A DNA stretch of 64,000 nucleotides from Ottelia alismoides (taxonomy: Eukaryota > Streptophyta > Magnoliopsida > Alismatales > Hydrocharitaceae): positions 248,001 through 312,000 of the forward strand of contig JAZKJV010005773.1 in the NCBI GenBank assembly GCA_037367405.1, given 5' to 3'. The position numbers were made by a program, and so were the translations under genes. Under the pieces are notes generated by a model. It was not told the DNA's origin. It was given only the letters and a program-made list of their open reading frames with translations, and searched no databases. Each line of letters starts with the position of its first letter. Position 1 is the stretch's first letter. Positions 58,625-64,000 of this stretch are shown piece after piece.

Positions 58625-60242
58625 CACTGTTTAGGTTAAATTCTAGAGAATTCTGAGTGTTTGATTTTCCATCCCCAGGTAGTCTGATTCCCGTCTTTCT
58701 TGTAATAATTTTTTTCTGTCCTTTATTTTTCAGTATTTTGTGTCGTCCTTTATCTGACCTCAATTTGTTTTTGTGCGGGGAACACGAGGAGTCGAAGGGG
58801 CTTCGAGGAGCTTGCATTTGAAACTTTGAGTGATTATGAGGACTTGTAATTGTTCATTATTTTTGCATTCTTTCCAGCAGTTCTCATTTGGGTTCTCGCT
58901 TGTGTAAAAATAGTGGAAACGTGTCCCCGTGTGCTATGTGGATTGCTTTTTAGATTAGGATTGCACTAGCGGCTCCTAGAGCCACTTTAGGACTTGTTTG
59001 TGCTTGTAATATTCTAGGACCACACTTCACAAATAAAAGACACACTTAGACTGCAGATCTAGTCAAATTTGATTGGTGCTTCACTCGCTAATAGAACTGC
59101 CTGTCTTGTAGCGGATATTATCGTCTGCATTTGCAAATAGTGTAAAAAGTTTTCATTTCTGTTCTGCATCCTGCATAAAAGCGAAGGGATCACTGTAAGT
59201 CATCTACTTGGCATATCATCATTGATTTATCGTGCATCGGATTTTCTCAACTCCTTTCTCTTAGTTTTTCAAACTTGGGTAAAAAGAAATTAGGACTGGA
59301 TGATAGGCGTGCTGTGTGGTTGGACTTAATCAGTGATAACCTAACTTAAAACCGGGACTGCTAAACAAAATTAACTAAAAAAATCAACAAAATCGAAAAT
59401 TCTGCTTGCGGGAAATTAACCCCCGACCTTGCTTTCAGGCTGAGTGAGGGTACCAGAGTGTGTGAGCACTCTAGGGTAGAGCCAAAAATCCTCGCTTTCC
59501 ATATCATGTACCCCGACTCTAGCAAATATCAGCGGCCGAGCTTTGGGTTCAATTGACCAATGCCAAGAAGCCTCCGCCTACTCCAGTAGGTAGATAGGGG
59601 CGAAATTGCGCTACACCGCGACAAGTTGCTAGTAGCCTCCGCCTGCGCTTATAGGTAGATAGGGGTGAAGTTATAGCCTTGTCAGACTCCACCTCCTCTG
59701 TAGGTAGATAGGGGCAGGTCCTTGAACTTTCGGCTGGGGATAGGAGCAAAGAAAGGAAGGGCATTGGTATCTAAGACGACATGTTAAATAGGGGAGACGC
59801 ATCCGGCTTTTAGCCGACTCCCCTCTAGGCTGCGTAACCTTTGTTATTTGTCTGATAAACTCACACTTAAAATCAACCAGATTCATTGGACTTGGTTTTG
59901 AGTCTTTCACCGTGTTGAGTGTGAAACTACATGGTTTAGATTCTATTGCGTGCATCAGGTAGGAGTAAAATCCTATCTTCCACTTAGAACTCTTGAATCT
60001 TCTTCTCGCCATCCAAGATGACTGACTTGGGGGATATCGACTCCCGATTCGCCAATATTTCTTTGAGCCCCCCACAAAGCTCATCTTCACCATCCTAAGC
60101 GCAACTTGGACCAACTAGATTTCATGACCCTCTTGAGTTTTGGGTCCCTCAAAACCAGGCTGGTTACTCTCAAATAAACCCTTTTCTCTCCTTTGATCTC
60201 ATCAAGGAAGACCATCACCTCGGTAAGAATCCCTTCTTTGAT
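58625..60242 (+). other. Leader of element C with three repeated motifs
   Basis: No plus-strand ORF of note. Three copies of a CTCC(G/A)CCT ... TAGGTAGATAGGGG motif lie at 59,571-59,601, 59,636-59,665 and 59,687-59,714; the first contains CCTACTCCAGTAGG, a 6-bp stem. A further stem AGAGTG/CACTCT is near 59,455. Minus-strand frames here are shadows. Confidence 0.6.
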
Positions 60243-62453
60243 ATGTCATCTAACCAAGACCATCTTCTTTACCCAGGAAAAGAGGGCAAAATGTCAAAGA
60301 AAAACCCAGACAACAAGGAATACAGAGAGGACTCAATGATCCAAATCTTGGACAGGCTAGCTAGGGCTGAGCAGCTGAATGCAAAACTGATGCCAAGAAT
60401 GGGACAGGTGATTGAGGTAGAAGGAATTGACCAATCGATGGTAGCCGCCTACAATCCAGCAGAAAATGAAATACATAGCTGGCTAGTACCTGAGGTCCCC
60501 TCTGAAGCGTTCGAGTTGAAGCCCCACTTTCTGAGTTTGCTACCGAAGTTCATCGGAAACACTAATGAAGAGCCATATGCCTTCCTTAGAGACTTCAAGT
60601 TGGTTTGCAACAACCTTAGTAACCATAGGGTTGGGTAAGATTACATCAGGCTGAAGGCCACCTCGTTTGCCTTAGGAGATAAGGCCGCACATTGGCTAAA
60701 GAATCTTAGGGTGAGATGTACGACCTGGATGCAGTTCAAGGACTTATTCCTGAAGATGTTCTACCCACTCAGTAGGACTAACCAAATGAGAACCAGGATC
60801 TTAAGTTTCTCCCAGGGATCCAATGAACCATTCCATGAAGCATGGGATCGATTTAATTATTTAACGTAGAAATGCTCGTTCTACGACATTACAAAAGCGA
60901 TCTTAGTCCAGACCTTGTTCTGTGGCATGACCCCAGAGATGCAGGGGCTCGTGAGTGGCACCTATGGAGGAAGCTATCTGAACAAAAAGGAAGATGCTAT
61001 CTGGAAGATCCTAGAGCAGATGGCGGAAACAGGCAGATCTCAGGCCACCAGGGCCTATCAGTTGTCTCCTTCAAGCCTATCCAACGAGACAACTCGGAGG
61101 ACTGTAGAGGATTTGACGGACGACCTCATCCCCAGCATGGGGATAATAGTAGAGAAATTAACCATGGACGAGCATATTCACAAGAGGGTCACTGACCTTG
61201 AGGCACTCTTGCGATAGCCGAAGCAAGTGGAGGAACTTAATAAGAAGGTAGCCAAGATACAACTACCTACCCCTTCTGTACCACCTGTACTTGTACACTG
61301 AGTTCATCTTGTACAGGAACAAGCACCGGGGCCTCAAAGTAGCTGGGTAGAGGAGCAGACATACACTAAGAAGGACTAGCATGCACACCCACAAGTGGAG
61401 ACAGGATACGAGGAGCCTCCGCAGGAGTTCGAGATCAATGGGTTGTGGTACAATCATGACCCCGTCAGTAGACAGTTGGGTATAGGGAACGGTCAACCAC
61501 ACCGACCTTCCCTAGCTTACAAGGAAAACAGCTCCGTCCTTGCATCGTGCTTTATACAGTCCCGGCCTGGACAAGGGTACCAGCCTCAGCAGCAGCAGTG
61601 CATGTTCCACTCGGGCTACCAAGGCCCTCTACCTTCCCATAAGCAGCAGCACTACATGCATGGCCAGTAGGGCGAATACAGGAACTCGTCCTCAAGTCAG
61701 CACCAACCAGCCCAACCTACAGGTGAATTGGAGTCCCTCACCTTGGCGATCCAGACCCTGACTGATAGGCTCCAACAGATTCAGAATGACTACCTAGATA
61801 TGATAACCAATTTGAATCGTGTCTCCCATACCCAGGACCAACAGATGGCGCCAAAGACCCCAATTCCCACCCAGGTTCAAGCCAACCCGAATAGCTTGAA
61901 TCAAGTCTAGAACCGACCACGAGATCGGGTATACTATTCAGATAACTCTTTATCTGAACATGAGATCCTTTCAAGTGATAATGTCAATCATATGTCCCTC
62001 AGGAGCGGAAGGACCGTGATTGTACCTGATCGGGCATGGGCACCTGAGGAAGAAGCCGTTAATTATCTACTTGAGGAGAACTTCGAGGCAAAGGAGTAAC
62101 ACCACCACCACCGACAGAAGAAGAGGACTTTTGAGTCCTCCAAGAAGCAGGAGAACCGCACCATTAGTGAGTCCGGCGAGACCGATGAAGAGTCCGCACC
62201 TCCATCTGAGGAGGATGTCCCATCAGTCGCGGAGAATGCATCACCGATTTTGCAGCAGAAATTTTCTTTTTGTCATAGTTAGAGTCAGAGTCTGAGTCAG
62301 TTTCAGTTTCGGAGTCATGTACAAAACTCAGTTCCTAGTTTAAATGAAAATCTTTCTGTTTCGGAATTTGAGTTGGGATCAATAATCCCTTTCCCTTGAG
62401 CTCTTAAGGGTGGAAAGAAGAAACCCAAAAAAATACAAAAAGATGACCCTGAG
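60243..62453 (+). pseudogene. Gag polyprotein of element C
   Basis: The ATG at 60,243 opens the frame. The capsid-like retrotransposon gag domain runs from about 60,510 to 61,060: ELKPHFLSLLPKFIG, EEPYAFLRDFKLVCNNL, then beyond a stop LKATSFALGDKAAHWLKNL, FKDLFLKMFYPLSRT, FHEAWDRFNYL, and ILVQTLFCGM. A Gln-rich region follows (61,560-61,690), then a coiled-coil-like stretch (LTLAIQTLTDRLQQIQNDYL, 61,734). All of this stays in one frame, interrupted by in-frame stops at 60,636, 60,867, 61,215, 61,299, 61,377, 61,668, 61,908, 62,097, 62,280 and 62,397. No zinc knuckle was found. Confidence 0.85.
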
Positions 62454-63047
62454 ATGGTAGAGTTTTGCAATAAACACATCAAAGTCACAATCCCTTTTGA
62501 CAAGTATGTGGAGATGACACCTGCATTTCAAAAATACCTTAAGGCGAGATGCACACCTAATAGGGCCAGCATGAAGACCAAAAGTTGTGTTGAGAAACAC
62601 GTTCTGTCAGTAGCCTCTACTTATGCAATAAAGAATTCATTTCCGAGGAAATGAAGAGACATGGGTACACATTATGTGGTGAGTCATGTCGATGACACTA
62701 CGTTTGCACGCACTCTCCTTGACAACGGATCCTCAATTAACTTTATGCCTACATCCTTCTATGAGCGGCTTAATCTCATACCTCTTAGGAAATACAGAGC
62801 CCTACTTCAATTTGCAGATAAATCAACCAAGAGGTCGCAAGGAGAATTAAGGAACGTTGTCATAAAATTCAGGGGTCGGGAGTACATGGTGGACTTTACA
62901 GTCCTTGATATGGAGACCCCTCGCAATTGGAGACATTCCCATATCATATTAGGAAGGCCCTTCCTCAGAACAGCAGGGACTTATTTGATTATAAGATCGG
63001 GAAAATCCAGTTCCAAACTCCATGCGGAGATGAGGAACTTAAGATGA
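62454..63047 (+). pseudogene. Retropepsin of element C
   Basis: In the same frame as gag, broken by one stop at 62,652. VEKHVLSVASTYAIKNSFP precedes the active-site loop, which reads LDNGSSINFMP (Asp at about 62,721, DNGSS for the usual D-T/S-G). ILGRPFL is at about 62,943-62,964. The frame shifts near 62,975, after which LFDYKIGKIQFQTP continues in another frame to 63,148. The enzyme would cut Gag-Pol. Confidence 0.8.
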
Positions 63048-63600
63048 AGCATACCAGATGGCAGAGATCGGATTCGGAATCCAGCACCGAGTACTCTTCA
63101 TACGAAGTAGATTGTATTAATATAGACACTGTTGGGCCATGGAGATAGAACCCAGCTAGCACCGATGAGTACCTCTCCTCCCGAGAAGATCTTGTGCATG
63201 AGTTCGTTTACGAGGTCCTTAGAAGCGAGTGTAGCTTAGAATATGCATCCCCCTACATCTTCGATGACTTAGAGGCCCAACTGGGCATGTCACTCCTTCT
63301 CTCTTTATGACAATCAGAAGATGAGGATGATGAGTCAAACATGGCTTTTGTAGATTTCTTGGAAACCTTTGACGATCCAACTCCAGAGCAGCCAGATTCG
63401 ATTGAGCCAGACTTCCTTGATGATCACACATTACCTGAGCTCAAACCTTTACCCACAACACTTAAGTATGCCTTTCTTGCGGGACAAGAGATGACGTATC
63501 TAGTCATCATCAGCTCATGATTGATCGAGGAGCAGGAATCTCGCTTGCTAGAGATCCTAAAAAAACCGCAAGGCGATAGGCTGTAAAATCTCCCATCTCC
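63048..63600 (+). pseudogene. Protease-RT linker of element C
   Basis: An acidic region read in the shifted frame: SSTEYSSYEVDCINIDT, DDLEAQLGMSLLLSL, FVDFLETFDDPTPEQPD, then ELKPLPTTLKYAFLAGQE, the landmark just before Athila RT. Stops at about 63,147, 63,308 and 63,518. A shift back occurs in an A-run at about 63,559, where LLEILK joins the RKAIGCKI frame. Confidence 0.75.
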
Positions 63601-64000
63601 ACGGGATAAATCCCACTCTGTTTTTGCACCATATCTACATGGAGAATGAGGATAAATCCTCTCGTGAATTCCAATATCGGTTGAATCCAAATTTACGAGA
63701 GGTAATGAAGAAGGAGATAGAGAAATGGTGCGACGTGGGTTTTATTTATCCCATCTCCGACTCCAAATGGGTGACCCCAATCCATGTTGTCCCGAAAAAG
63801 TCGGGAATTCAGACGACCACCAATGAAGACAGAGAGGAGATCGTGACGTGAGTACCCTCGTCGTGGTGCGTCTGTGTGGATTACAGACGCCTGAATGCTG
63901 CGATGAAGAAGGATCATTTCCCCCTACCATTTATTGATCAGATCTTAGAGAGATTAGAGGGGAAAGAATTCTTCTGCTTCTTGGACGGGTTCTCAGGCTA
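63561..64000 (+). pseudogene. Reverse transcriptase start of element C (cut by window edge)
   Basis: INPTLFLHHIYMENEDK is followed by YRLNPNLREVMKKEIEKWCD, YPISDSKWVTPIHVVPKKSG and, after a break at about 63,849, WCVCVDYRRLNAAMKKDHFP, FIDQILERLEGKEFFCFLDG and FSGY at the window end. These are the first RT motifs up to the first catalytic Asp (FLDGFSGY). The YxDD box would lie beyond the edge. Confidence 0.9.

Larger units (their letters stand above)
54945..64000 (+). mobile_element. Element C: Athila-type Ty3/gypsy element, 5' part
   Basis: 5' LTR (54,945-58,602), tRNA-Asp primer site (58,606), leader to 60,242, gag (from 60,243), protease (to 63,047), linker and the first part of reverse transcriptase running off the right edge. 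Motifs in gag (ELKPHFLSLLPKFIG) and RT (YPISDSKWVTPIHVVPKK) are of the Athila type. Numerous in-frame stops make it inactive. It is the only element here with a recognisable gypsy capsid and RT. Confidence 0.9.

Noticed and set aside
59671..60114. 147-codon minus-strand ORF in the element C leader
   Set aside because: Antisense to the retrotransposon leader, no domain, and explained by the repeated leader motifs.
62020..62295. 91-codon Arg/Ser-rich plus-strand frame
   Set aside because: It overlaps the gag frame in another phase; the gag frame continues through here with the expected composition.

Overview
The window is plant nuclear DNA made almost entirely of transposable elements. No intact host gene, rRNA or tRNA gene was recognised. 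The evidence is: Ty3/gypsy elements of the Athila type with 3-4 kb LTRs and a tRNA-Asp primer site, Ty1/copia elements with about 145-bp LTRs and an initiator-Met primer site, plant LINE remnants, and several inverted-repeat DNA elements. This fits heterochromatic intergenic DNA of a flowering plant; species and clade cannot be fixed from the sequence.

Layout. 1-12,652: two minus-strand Athila-related elements. Element A has a 5' LTR at 3,712-7,713, a primer site, a gag-like N-terminus, a protease ORF and a hairpin array at the window edge. It abuts the 5' LTR and leader of a second copy (9,361-12,652 and 7,714-9,357). 13,310-14,360: RTE-type LINE fragment. 15,007-23,846: one long Athila-type LTR split by a complete but decayed copia element (D, 15,263-20,034) and by a solo copia LTR. 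24,740-25,330: L1-type LINE remnant. 25,388-33,906: the most unusual stretch, a train of six inverted-repeat DNA elements (M1-M6) separated by TA, CT, TG or AC microsatellites. M6 is itself split by a solo 3.6-kb LTR with a perfect 5-bp target duplication. 34,730-34,977: Tourist/PIF-like MITE with TAA duplications.

36,356-64,000 is a nest. Copia element F (from 36,356) holds copia element E (40,317-45,560) and is cut again by element B (3' LTR 47,116-50,140, then hairpin array, protease ORF and gag-like N-terminus). B is cut at 53,926 by a plus-strand LTR of the same family. That LTR is cut at 54,945 by element C, a plus-strand Athila-type element with LTR, primer site, gag, protease and the start of reverse transcriptase running off the right edge.

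How the parts relate. Elements A and B seem to be one non-autonomous family. They have Athila-like LTR ends and a tRNA-Asp primer site (seen in A), but encode only a proline-rich N-terminus, a retropepsin domain and an acidic tail. B has no reverse transcriptase or integrase between that ORF and its 3' LTR. C-like elements are the natural candidates for moving them in trans. The points most worth a second look are the microsatellite-embedded DNA transposon train with structure-conserved but sequence-variable ends, and the covarying hairpin plus polypurine array in A and B. All coordinates and similarities were judged by eye; no alignment or database search was run.
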